This document shows positions 1 to 5,545 of a stretch of DNA of 5,861 nucleotides, in pieces (the first letter of the stretch is position 1; the number at the start of each line of letters is the position of its first letter). This DNA is from Angelakisella sp. (lineage in GTDB: Bacteria > Bacillota > Clostridia > Oscillospirales > Ruminococcaceae), in the NCBI GenBank assembly GCA_020024515.1, contig JAHHTR010000132.1, positions 1 to 5,861 on the forward strand, in the 5' to 3' direction. The notes beneath the pieces were generated by a model. It made no database searches. It was given only the letters and a program-made list of their open reading frames with translations, and was not told the origin of the DNA. A program made the position numbers and the translations under genes.

Positions 1-23
1 ATATTCTTCACCCTATCTAACAT
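1..23 (-). CDS. Possible 5' end of a gene leaving the window
   Basis: On the minus strand an ATG at 21-23 opens a frame (MLDRVKN...) that runs off the left edge. A GAGG at 32-35 lies 8 bases upstream of the ATG, which is a usable Shine-Dalgarno. Only seven codons are visible, so no product can be named. If the extended -10 at 37-45 is the promoter, transcription would begin around 30-31 and the GAGG would not be in the message, so either the promoter or the ribosome-binding-site reading is wrong, or the gene is expressed by read-through from typA. Support is weak. Confidence 0.2.
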
Positions 24-36
24 TTTTTGTACCTCT

Positions 37-45
37 ATTATACCA
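37..45 (-). promoter_or_regulatory. Extended -10 promoter candidate
   Basis: The minus strand reads TGGTATAAT, a perfect extended -10 (TGnTATAAT). No good -35 is seen; the spacer and -35 position fall in the A/T tract of the typA terminator. It would drive a gene to the left of the window and lies just past the typA transcription stop. Confidence 0.4.
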
Positions 46-56
46 CTTCTTTTTAT

Positions 57-92
57 ATAAAAAAAGAAAAAGTCCGATAATATCAGACTTTT
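57..92 (-). terminator. Rho-independent terminator of typA
   Basis: On the minus strand the arms 82-92 and 68-78 form an 11-bp stem around a 3-nt AUU loop, followed by a run rich in U (TCTTTTTTT). At 75/85 the minus strand has a U-G wobble where the plus strand has a C-A mismatch, so the structure is built for minus-strand RNA. It lies 65 bases past the typA stop codon. Confidence 0.75.
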
Positions 93-101
93 CGACAGAC
101 T

Positions 102-133
102 GAGAGATATAAAATTAATTCTATATATCTCTT
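102..133. repeat. AT-rich inverted repeat, second hairpin after typA
   Basis: AGAGATATA (103-111) and TATATCTCT (124-132) form a 9-bp perfect stem with a 12-nt loop. On the plus strand it is followed by TTTT, so it could terminate transcripts arriving from the left; on the minus strand no U run follows. It sits in the typA 3' untranslated region and might protect the message end. The role is inferred only. Confidence 0.4.
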
Positions 134-157
134 TTTGTGATAATTTATATTTTATTA

Positions 158-1978
158 TTATTTGTTTTTTGATGCCATTCTCATTCTTTGTGCATGGTCA
201 AGTATTTTTTTACGAATACGTATATTTTTTGGTGTAACTTCAAGTAGCTCGTCATCTGATATAAATTCCAAACATTCTTCTAGGCTCATTTTCCTTGGTG
301 GAATTAGTCTTAGTGCGTCATCACTACCGCTGGCACGTGTGTTTGTAAGATGTTTTGCTTTACATACGTTAACTGTTAAATCTTCACCTTTTGGATTGCT
401 ACCAACGACCATACCTGCGTAAACTTTAACACCTGGTTCAATGAACATAGTACCGCGTTCTTGTGCGTTATTGATACCATAAGCAAGCGCATCACCTGTT
501 TCGAATGAAACAAGGCTACCAACTTTACGGTTACTGATATCACCTTTATATTGGCCATAGCTGTGGAAAACAGCGCTTTGGATACCTTCACCATGTGTAT
601 CAGTCAAGAACTCACTACGGTAACCGAAAAGACCACGAGATGGAATTATAAATTTAAGTTCCATACGGTTACCTTTTTTCGTCATACTTTGAAGTTCACC
701 TTTGCGGTAACCCATTTTTTCCATAACGCTACCCATATATTCTTCAGGAACGTCTACAACAAATTCTTCATAAGGCTCTAGTTTTTGACCGTTTTCTTCT
801 TTAAATAGAACTTTTGGAGCACCTACTTGAAATTCATAATTTTCACGACGCATATTTTCTATTAGTATAGATAGATGCATTTCACCTCTACCCATTACTC
901 TGAAACTATCAGCATTAGGTGTGTCTTCAACATGCAAAGAAACATCTTTTAGCAGTTCTTTATATAGTCTGTCGCGTATTTGTCTTGAAGTAACAAATTT
1001 ACCCTCTTTACCGCAGAATGGACTATCATTTACTGAGAAAGTCATCTCTATTGTTGGCTCGCTTATTTTAACGAAAGGAATAGGAACTATTGCTGATGGA
1101 TCACAAACAGTATTGCCTATGTTTATATCCTCAATACCTGAGAAAGCTACAACGTCACCAACAGTTGCAGAGTTAACAGCAGTTTTCTTCAATCCATCGT
1201 ATTGATATATAGCAGTAATTTTTGCTTTGCCTTTTATGTCAGGGTTATGGTAGTCGCAAACAGCAACTTCTGTATTAACTTTCATTGTACCGCTTGTTAT
1301 TCTACCAACAGCAATTCTACCAACATATTCGCTGTAATCTACACTTGATACAAGTACGCCCAGTGGTGCAGTGTCATCACCAACAGGAGGTTTGATATAA
1401 TTTATTATTGTATCGAAAAGTGGTTCTAGGTTTTCTGTAAGTGCATCAGGAGAATAACCGGCAGTACCGTTTCTGCCTGAGCAGAAGATAACAGGACTGT
1501 CAAGTTGTTCGTCAGTTGCACCTAAGTCCATAAGAAGTTCAAGAACTTCATCAACAACTTCTTTTAGACGAGCATCTGGTTTGTCTACTTTGTTTACAAC
1601 AATTACAACAGCAAGGTCAAGCAGTAAAGCTTTTTCCAAAACAAAGCGTGTTTGTGGCATAGGGCCTTCGGCAGAGTCTACCAAAAGCAAAACACCGTCA
1701 ACCATTTTTAGTACACGTTCGACTTCACCACCGAAGTCAGCATGTCCCGGTGTATCTATAATATTGATTTTTGTATCTTTATATACAGTAGATGCGTTTT
1801 TTGCAAGTATTGTAATACCTCTCTCTCGCTCTATATCGTTTGAATCCATTACTCTATCTTGCACTTGTTGATTTTCACGGAAAGTACCGCCTTGTTTTAG
1901 TATTTCATCAACAAGAGTGGTTTTACCATGGTCAACGTGGGCGATAATGGCAATATTTCTTAAATCTGTTCTTTCCAC
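158..1978 (-). CDS. typA: Translational GTPase TypA/BipA
   Basis: This is a complete 606-residue TypA/BipA, the usual family length. The G-domain motifs are all present: G1 HVDHGKTT at residues 14-21, RGIT of switch I at 53-56, DTPGH at 75-79, NKVD at 129-132 and SGRNG at about 167-171. Domain II (about 205-300), the EF-G-like domain III (about 305-385), domain V (about 395-480) and the BipA-specific C-terminal domain follow, ending in a basic tail. The family binds the ribosome in the cytoplasm like EF-G, hydrolyses GTP, and is linked to 50S assembly and growth at low temperature or under stress. The start is GTG at 1976-1978, chosen because GGAGG lies 7 bases upstream and the family conserves the RNIAIIAHVDHGKTT beginning. 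It is transcribed alone: a terminator follows and a long AT-rich leader precedes. Nothing looks damaged. Confidence 0.97.
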   Translation of the reverse strand: MERTDLRNIAIIAHVDHGKTTLVDEILKQGGTFRENQQVQDRVMDSNDIERERGITILAKNASTVYKDTKINIIDTPGHADFGGEVERVLKMVDGVLLLVDSAEGPMPQTRFVLEKALLLDLAVVIVVNKVDKPDARLKEVVDEVLELLMDLGATDEQLDSPVIFCSGRNGTAGYSPDALTENLEPLFDTIINYIKPPVGDDTAPLGVLVSSVDYSEYVGRIAVGRITSGTMKVNTEVAVCDYHNPDIKGKAKITAIYQYDGLKKTAVNSATVGDVVAFSGIEDINIGNTVCDPSAIVPIPFVKISEPTIEMTFSVNDSPFCGKEGKFVTSRQIRDRLYKELLKDVSLHVEDTPNADSFRVMGRGEMHLSILIENMRRENYEFQVGAPKVLFKEENGQKLEPYEEFVVDVPEEYMGSVMEKMGYRKGELQSMTKKGNRMELKFIIPSRGLFGYRSEFLTDTHGEGIQSAVFHSYGQYKGDISNRKVGSLVSFETGDALAYGINNAQERGTMFIEPGVKVYAGMVVGSNPKGEDLTVNVCKAKHLTNTRASGSDDALRLIPPRKMSLEECLEFISDDELLEVTPKNIRIRKKILDHAQRMRMASKNK

Positions 1979-1985
1979 TAAGATT

Positions 1986-1990
1986 CCTCC
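1986..1990 (-). promoter_or_regulatory. Shine-Dalgarno deciding the GTG start of typA
   Basis: The minus strand reads GGAGG, then 7 bases, then GTG. This near-ideal site supports the non-ATG start; no competing in-frame ATG with a site is seen. Confidence 0.85.
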
Positions 1991-2304
1991 AAATATTTTA
2001 AAATTAAATTAAAAATTATGTATTTACATTATAAATTACAGAATAATAAATTTTTCGAGTAAAATATAAATATGTAAATATCATATTATACCTTACAATT
2101 TGAGCATAATGACATTTTTTAAATTTACATTTTGTCTGAAATGCACAAGTAAAAAAATGACCTAACCATAGTATTATATCACTAAAAATTGCATAAAACT
2201 AGTGTTTTTTTAAAAAAAATATTATTTTGTGTAATATGCAAATATTTTTTATTTCTATGATTTGTTTTTTTGACTAATTTATGATGATATGTGTAAATAT
2301 CGTT
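1991..2304. other. AT-rich intergenic region upstream of typA
   Basis: No coding frame with a ribosome-binding site is visible on either strand. Apart from the typA -10 box, a short inverted repeat CACTA (2180-2184) / TAGTG (2200-2204) followed by seven T on the plus strand resembles a weak terminator, but no plus-strand gene feeds it. The rest is A/T tracts. Confidence 0.5.
2085..2090 (-). promoter_or_regulatory. Probable -10 box of the typA promoter
   Basis: The minus strand has a perfect TATAAT here. Transcription would start near 2078 and give a leader of about 100 bases. The -35 (around 2108-2114) is a poor match to TTGACA, so the assignment rests mainly on the -10 box. Confidence 0.4.
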
Positions 2305-2370
2305 AATAATAAAACAAAAACCAATAATATCTCACAGTATGTGATTATTATTGATTTTTGTTTTATTATT
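2305..2370 (-). terminator. Long hairpin after the marR pseudogene, probable terminator
   Basis: The arms 2305-2320 and 2355-2370 pair over 16 bp, then position 2321/2354 is a C-A mismatch on plus but a G-U pair on minus, then 2322-2329 pairs with 2346-2353 (8 bp). A small inner stem TCACA/TGTGA (2332-2336 and 2340-2344) caps it. On the minus strand the descending arm is rich in U (GGTTTTTGTTTTATT). It starts directly after the terminal TAA of the marR remnant. A terminator of that gene is the simplest reading; the 25-bp stem is long for that role, so a small palindromic repeat element is the alternative. Confidence 0.6.
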
Positions 2371-2856
2371 TTAATTTTCTTTTTCAATGTCCTTCATATT
2401 TTCAATTATTTTTAAAAATATATTTTCTGCTATAACTCTTTCTTTTTAGGATAATTTTCTTGTTAATTTCTCTACGAAATTACACTGAACTTTTTGCAGT
2501 TGTTGTGCTATTTTCATAGCAGCTGAATTAATTTTAATATGTTGATAACGTCTGTCTTTTTCATCGTGTACAACCGTTATAAGCTGTTTATTTGTCAATG
2601 AATATATTGCTTTTGATACATATGCCTTTGAAAATAATCGTATATTAACCGCATCAATGGATGTATGATATTCAGGATTATTTGCAGGATTATTTGTAAA
2701 AAAAAGCAACAAATTACATTCAGGTAAAGTTATATTGTGTTGTTTGCATTCATCTTCACACATTTATAGATAGATGAAGCCAGTTTTTGAAAAGTTAAAT
2801 ACTTACTTATTGTCTTTTTTTAGCATAATATTCGGTTTTCTTCTCCATTCAAACAT
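2371..2856 (-). pseudogene. MarR-family transcriptional regulator, broken by three nonsense codons
   Basis: Read from ATG 2854-2856 to TAA 2371-2373 the frame is 162 codons, the normal size of a MarR protein, with TAA at codons 18 (2803-2805), 31 (2764-2766) and 137 (2446-2448) and no frameshift. The middle part has the winged helix-turn-helix: recognition-helix region SKAYVSKAIYSLTNKQLI, then the wing DEKDRRYQHI, matching the family's DxRDxR wing. The stretch after the third TAA (KERVIAENIFLKIIENM) reads as a MarR C-terminal dimerisation helix, and the stretch before the first (MFEWRRKPNIMLKKDNK) as an N-terminal helix. The open 105-codon part starting at ATG 2761-2763 has no Shine-Dalgarno, so it is unlikely to be a real short gene. 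MarR proteins are dimeric repressors that respond to small ligands; the target here is unknown. No promoter is evident between it and the 6S RNA terminator, which fits a dead gene. A sequencing error is unlikely to explain three separate TAA codons. Confidence 0.8.
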
Positions 2857-2862
2857 TGCTTT

Positions 2863-2898
2863 AAACAAATAGTGGGTACGGATATTCTCCGAACCCAC
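2863..2898 (-). terminator. Rho-independent terminator downstream of the 6S RNA
   Basis: On the minus strand GTGGGT-T-CGGA (2898-2888) pairs with TCCG-T-ACCCAC (2882-2872) around a 5-nt loop, with one T-T mismatch, followed by TATTTGTTT (2871-2863). On the plus strand the stem is followed by A, not T. It lies about 20 bases past the inferred 3' end of the 6S RNA and separates it from the marR remnant, so the mature RNA is probably trimmed from a slightly longer transcript. Confidence 0.7.
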
Positions 2899-2917
2899 AA
2901 AACAATATTTTAAAAAT

Positions 2918-3104
2918 GTCCCCATAATGCCGTGTATACTACTTATAAAACCCGTCAGAAGACAGGTGGGTACCGTTACTGTATGTCACGCTCCCTTCGT
3001 CCGCCCAAAAAAGAGCGGGAGGTCTGCAATCTTTACAATAAAGCTAAGTTCCCGTATAAGAAATGTTGGATTATAAAAATAGCAATCACGCACACTACAG
3101 GGTG
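2918..3104 (-). ncRNA. ssrS: 6S RNA (RNA polymerase regulator)
   Basis: No protein gene fits this GC-richer island between DUF1292 and the marR remnant. On the minus strand its two ends pair: CCCTGTAGTG (3102-3093) with the CATTATGGGG end (2929-2920), about 10 bp including G-U pairs, followed by an internal loop and a short GTG/CAC stem. The 3' half runs CACCTGTC-TTCT-GACGGGT (a 7-bp hairpin, 2967-2950), an AT-rich unpaired stretch, then CACGGCAT. This is the same order as in E. coli 6S RNA, where CACCTTGAA...TTCAAGG is followed by the central bubble and GGCGGCATCTC. An apical stem CCGCTC-TTTTTT-GGGCGG (3018-3001) caps the rod. Both inner hairpins use a G-U pair on minus that is A-C on plus, fixing the strand. 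The length of about 187 nt is typical. 6S RNA mimics an open promoter and binds the housekeeping sigma-RNA polymerase holoenzyme, adjusting transcription in stationary phase. The call is from memory of conserved features and structure, not a model search. Confidence 0.72.
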
Positions 3105-3117
3105 TTTATTGACGAAA

Positions 3118-3123
3118 TTTATA
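3118..3123 (-). promoter_or_regulatory. Candidate -10 box of the 6S RNA
   Basis: The minus strand reads TATAAA here, 14 bases before the closing stem of the RNA, so transcription would begin around 3110. The matching -35 would lie near 3141, inside the last codons of the DUF1292 gene, and is a poor match to TTGACA. Read-through from the DUF1292 gene followed by processing is the alternative. Confidence 0.35.
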
Positions 3124-3131
3124 ACAGAAGA

Positions 3132-3458
3132 TTATTCTTCACTTGTACCTTCATCATCAAAGTCGTATTCTGTTTCAAGTCTTTTTATGAATATTTCAGA
3201 TACTGCTTTGTATTCGTCATCATCTTCAATACATTCAAGATAATCTTGACCATCTTCATCTTGTTCGTTGCTGACACGTAGTATAACAAGTTCACCACTT
3301 TCTTCAAGTTGCTCTTGTGCCTCGTCTTCGTCATACATTGGAAGTAGTGCTAAATATTGACGGTCATCATATTCCAAAGCATCTATTATTTCAAGACTGT
3401 GTTCTTTTCCATCTTCATCAAGTATATTAATGATATCTTGCATCTCGTTGTTTTCCAT
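3132..3458 (-). CDS. DUF1292 family small acidic protein (YrzB-like)
   Basis: The product has 108 residues and is very acidic, with Asp/Glu clusters throughout and an acidic C-terminus (FDDEGTSEE). The central pattern, a short strand followed by LEIIDALEYDDRQYLALLPM and then a hydrophobic strand LVILRVSNE, is the DUF1292 signature seen in B. subtilis YrzB and relatives, which are usually 90-110 residues. Function is unknown; no signal peptide or membrane segment is present. The start is ATG 3456-3458, because GGAG lies 6 bases upstream; the frame could be extended four codons to a TTG at 3470, but that would swallow the Shine-Dalgarno. In many Firmicutes this gene follows ruvX (yrrK) in an operon; here it has its own promoter, divergent from asnS, and no ruvX is adjacent. 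The 6S RNA begins about 25 bases after its stop. Confidence 0.85.
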   Translation of the reverse strand: MENNEMQDIINILDEDGKEHSLEIIDALEYDDRQYLALLPMYDEDEAQEQLEESGELVILRVSNEQDEDGQDYLECIEDDDEYKAVSEIFIKRLETEYDFDDEGTSEE

Positions 3459-3464
3459 TGCAAT

Positions 3465-3468
3465 CTCC
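3465..3468 (-). promoter_or_regulatory. Shine-Dalgarno deciding the DUF1292 start
   Basis: GGAG on the minus strand lies 6 bases before ATG 3458. It rules against the longer TTG start at 3470, which overlaps it. Confidence 0.75.
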
Positions 3469-3505
3469 AATCGTTATAAAAAATATGTATTTAACTATTA
3501 AGTAT

Positions 3506-3534
3506 ATATTACATTTTTATTGTGACTATGTCAA
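3506..3534 (-). promoter_or_regulatory. Promoter of the DUF1292 gene
   Basis: On the minus strand a perfect -35 TTGACA (3529-3534) is followed after 17 bases by TAATAT (3506-3511), a 4/6 match to the -10 box. Transcription would start near 3499, giving a leader of about 40 bases before the ATG. Confidence 0.6.
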
Positions 3535-3761
3535 TATTTTTTTATATTTTTTACTTGGAATGTATGTAAATATTTGATAAAATATGTATATTTAATGTAT
3601 TATTTGTATATTTTAAACAATAAAAAACTTAATTTTTATTGTAATAGTCAATGATTTATTCCTGTTTAAGTAAGATAGTTTTTTTGATAAATGTAAAAGT
3701 TAAGAATCTTCTTGCTTATATCATTTTTATTAATATATTTTGTGTTATTATTAAAAAATAC
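3535..3761. other. AT-rich region between divergent promoters
   Basis: No open frame with a ribosome-binding site is seen on either strand between the DUF1292 and asnS promoters. The only structure found is the inverted repeat at 3617-3642. The composition is almost entirely A and T. Confidence 0.5.
3617..3642. repeat. Perfect AT-rich inverted repeat between divergent promoters
   Basis: ACAATAAAAA (3617-3626) and TTTTTATTGT (3633-3642) form a 10-bp perfect palindrome with a 6-base spacer, midway between the two divergent promoters. It could be an operator, a weak bidirectional stop, or chance in AT-rich DNA. Confidence 0.35.
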
Positions 3762-3790
3762 TTGCTAAAAAAACATATATGTATTATAAT
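3762..3790 (+). promoter_or_regulatory. Promoter of asnS
   Basis: TTGCTA (3762-3767, 4/6 match to the -35) is followed after exactly 17 bases by a perfect TATAAT (3785-3790). The predicted start near 3797 leaves a leader of about 56 bases, too short for a T-box. Confidence 0.75.
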
Positions 3791-3835
3791 AATAAACAAT
3801 AGTTTTTTACAAATTATGTAATTAACGTATTGATG

Positions 3836-3841
3836 AAAGGA
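3836..3841 (+). promoter_or_regulatory. Shine-Dalgarno of asnS, unusually far from its start
   Basis: AAAGGA ends 11 bases before the asnS ATG at 3853, longer than usual, but only 6 bases before an out-of-frame ATG at 3848 that opens a 7-codon frame ending at TAA 3869-3871. Confidence 0.55.
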
Positions 3842-3852
3842 ACGGTAATGTT

Positions 3853-5247
3853 ATGCAAAGGACAGAATTAAAAAACATATTTGCATCAGTAAACAATTAT
3901 ATTGACTCGCCTGTTACCGTAGCAGGCTGGGTTAAAACAATTCGTAATAATAAATCACTGGGATTTATTGAAATTAATGATGGTACTTGTTTCAAAAATT
4001 TACAAGTAGTATTTGAAGATAGTAAAATAAATAATTTTAATGAAATTTCAAAACAAAATGTAGGTGCGGCACTTAGCATTGTTGGTAGTATTGTACTTAC
4101 ACCTGATAATAAACAACCATTTGAAATACACGCAACAGAAATCAATGTAGAGGGAGTATCTTCTCCTGATTATCCATTGCAAAAGAAAAAACATTCAATA
4201 GAATATTTGCGTACAATACAACATCTTCGTCCACGTACAAATACATTTGGTGCAGCATTTCGTGTACGTTCAGTTGCAGCTTATGCTATACACAAATTTT
4301 TTAATGAACGTGGATTTGTATATACTCATACACCACTTATCACAGGCAGTGACTGTGAGGGTGCTGGCGAAATGTTCAGAGTAACAACTTTGGATATGGA
4401 TAATTTACCAAAGACAGAAGATGGAAAAGTTGATTACTCAAAAGACTTTTTCGGTAAATCAACAAACTTAACAGTTTCAGGACAATTAGAAGCTGAGTGT
4501 ATGGCTATGGCGTACTCAAAAGTATATACTTTCGGCCCAACATTCCGCGCAGAAAACTCAAACACAGCACGCCATGCCGCAGAGTTTTGGATGATAGAGC
4601 CTGAAATAGCTTTCGCAGATTTGCAAGACGATATGCAACTTGCACAAGATATGATTAAGTATGTTTTAAAATATGTTTTGGATAACTGCCCTGATGAAAT
4701 AGAATTTTTCAATAAGTTCTATGATACAGGATTGAAGGAAAGACTAAACCATGTTGTAACATCTGAATTTGCTCGTGTAACATATACAGAGGCTATTGCA
4801 ATACTTGAAAAAGTAAAAGATAAATTCCAATATCCTGTATCTTGGGGAAGCGATTTACAAACAGAGCATGAACGTTATTTGACAGAAGAAGTTTATAAAT
4901 GCCCTCTATTTGTAACAGATTATCCAAAGGAAATTAAAGCTTTCTATATGAGATTAAATGATGACGGCAAAACCGTTGCAGCAACAGACTTGCTTGTTCC
5001 CGGAATAGGTGAAATCATCGGTGGTTCTCAACGTGAAGAAAGACTTGATTACTTGCTAACAAGACTGAAAGAACTAAATCTAAACGAAGAAGATTACTGG
5101 TGGTATTTGGATTTGCGTCGTTTTGGCGGTGCAAAGCATGCGGGTTTCGGACTTGGATTTGAAAGACTTATTATGTATATGACAGGTATATCAAATATTC
5201 GTGATGTTCTTCCATTCCCACGTACAACAGGCTATGCAGAGTTTTAA
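3853..5247 (+). CDS. asnS: Asparaginyl-tRNA synthetase
   Basis: The 464-residue product is a full-length class IIb synthetase; E. coli AsnRS has 466 residues and aligns end to end by eye. The N-terminal OB-fold anticodon-binding domain covers about 18-100 (VTVAGWVKTIR...), then HSIEYLRTIQHLRPRTN (114-130) leads into the catalytic core. Motif 2 is FGPTFRAENSNTARHAAEFW (227-246) and motif 3 is GFGLGFERLIMYMTG (431-445). SDCEGAGEMF (166-175), the AsnRS/AspRS-type substrate loop, and PGIGEIIGGSQREER (383-397) are intact, and it ends in the usual PFPRT...F. The enzyme attaches asparagine to tRNA-Asn in the cytoplasm using ATP. The start is the only in-frame ATG upstream of the OB domain. It has its own promoter and is transcribed convergently with the recombinase remnant; no clear terminator lies directly after the stop, and the hairpin at 5311-5355 may serve. 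Confidence 0.97.
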   Translation: MQRTELKNIFASVNNYIDSPVTVAGWVKTIRNNKSLGFIEINDGTCFKNLQVVFEDSKINNFNEISKQNVGAALSIVGSIVLTPDNKQPFEIHATEINVEGVSSPDYPLQKKKHSIEYLRTIQHLRPRTNTFGAAFRVRSVAAYAIHKFFNERGFVYTHTPLITGSDCEGAGEMFRVTTLDMDNLPKTEDGKVDYSKDFFGKSTNLTVSGQLEAECMAMAYSKVYTFGPTFRAENSNTARHAAEFWMIEPEIAFADLQDDMQLAQDMIKYVLKYVLDNCPDEIEFFNKFYDTGLKERLNHVVTSEFARVTYTEAIAILEKVKDKFQYPVSWGSDLQTEHERYLTEEVYKCPLFVTDYPKEIKAFYMRLNDDGKTVAATDLLVPGIGEIIGGSQREERLDYLLTRLKELNLNEEDYWWYLDLRRFGGAKHAGFGLGFERLIMYMTGISNIRDVLPFPRTTGYAEF

Positions 5248-5310
5248 TTTATTGCGATAAATAATATTAAATTAATAATAAAAATCTCTTTTAAGGTAAC
5301 TTTGATTTTA

Positions 5311-5355
5311 TGAACTGCTCCAATTTGTGCGGACAGTACAAATTGGAGCAGTTCA
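5311..5355. mobile_element. 45-bp palindrome resembling fused ends of an IS3/IS150-group element
   Basis: The 18-base arms 5311-5328 and 5338-5355 are perfect inverted copies (TGAACTGCTCCAATTTGT) around a 9-base centre GCGGACAGT. IS3-family IS150-group ends begin TG.ACTG..CC and carry GGAC some 20 bases in, as here, so the sequence looks like a left end joined directly to the tip of an inverted right end with the interior lost. No convincing 3-4 bp target duplication flanks it. In RNA it would be a very stable hairpin and might end asnS transcripts on the plus strand, though the U run (5371-5379) is 15 bases away. The element identity is from memory of family ends. Confidence 0.45.
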
Positions 5356-5383
5356 TCTACCATATGGGGGTTCTTTTTTCTAT

Positions 5384-5400
5384 GTCCATTTTTAATGGAC
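5384..5400. repeat. Short perfect inverted repeat in the recombinase remnant
   Basis: GTCCATT (5384-5390) and AATGGAC (5394-5400) flank TTT. It lies where recombinase similarity fades and may mark the start of the insertion-sequence debris; no function can be assigned. Confidence 0.4.
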
Positions 5401-5486
5401 TTGTTCATATCATTTTGCAGTATTTGATTTTTAGCCTTTTTCAGATTTGCAATTTTTTTATTGATTTCATCGGGTTGAGATATGAA

Positions 5487-5545
5487 CAGAGCAGAATCAA
5501 GTATACCTTTGGATTGCAGTCCGTTGATAACTTGATTCTGCTCTG
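5487..5545. repeat. 16-bp perfect inverted repeat inside the recombinase coiled-coil coding region
   Basis: CAGAGCAGAATCAAGT (5487-5502) and its exact reverse complement (5530-5545) are separated by 27 bases. In the recombinase frame the arms encode parts of SEQNQV and ILDSAL, residues a normal coiled coil could have, so the palindrome lies in true coding sequence rather than an insert. It can form a stem-loop in RNA or single-stranded DNA. Confidence 0.6.

Noticed and set aside
162..1871. Several plus-strand and out-of-frame open stretches within typA
   Set aside because: They are antisense or alternate-frame shadows of an intact, highly conserved gene.
2071..2081. TATGTAAATAT repeated at 3563-3573, with a near copy at 2290-2300, as a possible shared operator
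   Set aside because: The motif is all but one base A/T in very AT-rich intergenic DNA, so two or three copies are expected by chance, and their positions relative to the promoters are inconsistent.
2180..2211. Terminator-like CACTA/TAGTG stem followed by seven T on the plus strand
   Set aside because: The stem is only 5 bp with a 15-base loop, and no plus-strand gene lies upstream of it.
2446..2763. A stand-alone 105-residue MarR-like gene
   Set aside because: The ATG at 2763 has no Shine-Dalgarno, and recognisable MarR sequence continues beyond both ends of the open stretch through TAA codons, so it is the middle of a broken gene.
3065..3085. TATAAT on the minus strand at 3070-3075 as a promoter
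   Set aside because: It lies inside the inferred 5' half of the 6S RNA, lacks a -35 match, and using it would remove the strand needed for the closing stem.
2932..3281. Plus-strand open frames of 103 and 72 codons across the 6S RNA and the end of the DUF1292 gene
   Set aside because: They overlap the structured RNA and the antisense of the DUF1292 coding region, have no good ribosome-binding site, and give no recognisable protein.
5247..5265. ATTTAT/ATAAAT hairpin just after asnS as its terminator
   Set aside because: The stem is 6 bp of A-T pairs only and is not followed by a T run on the plus strand.
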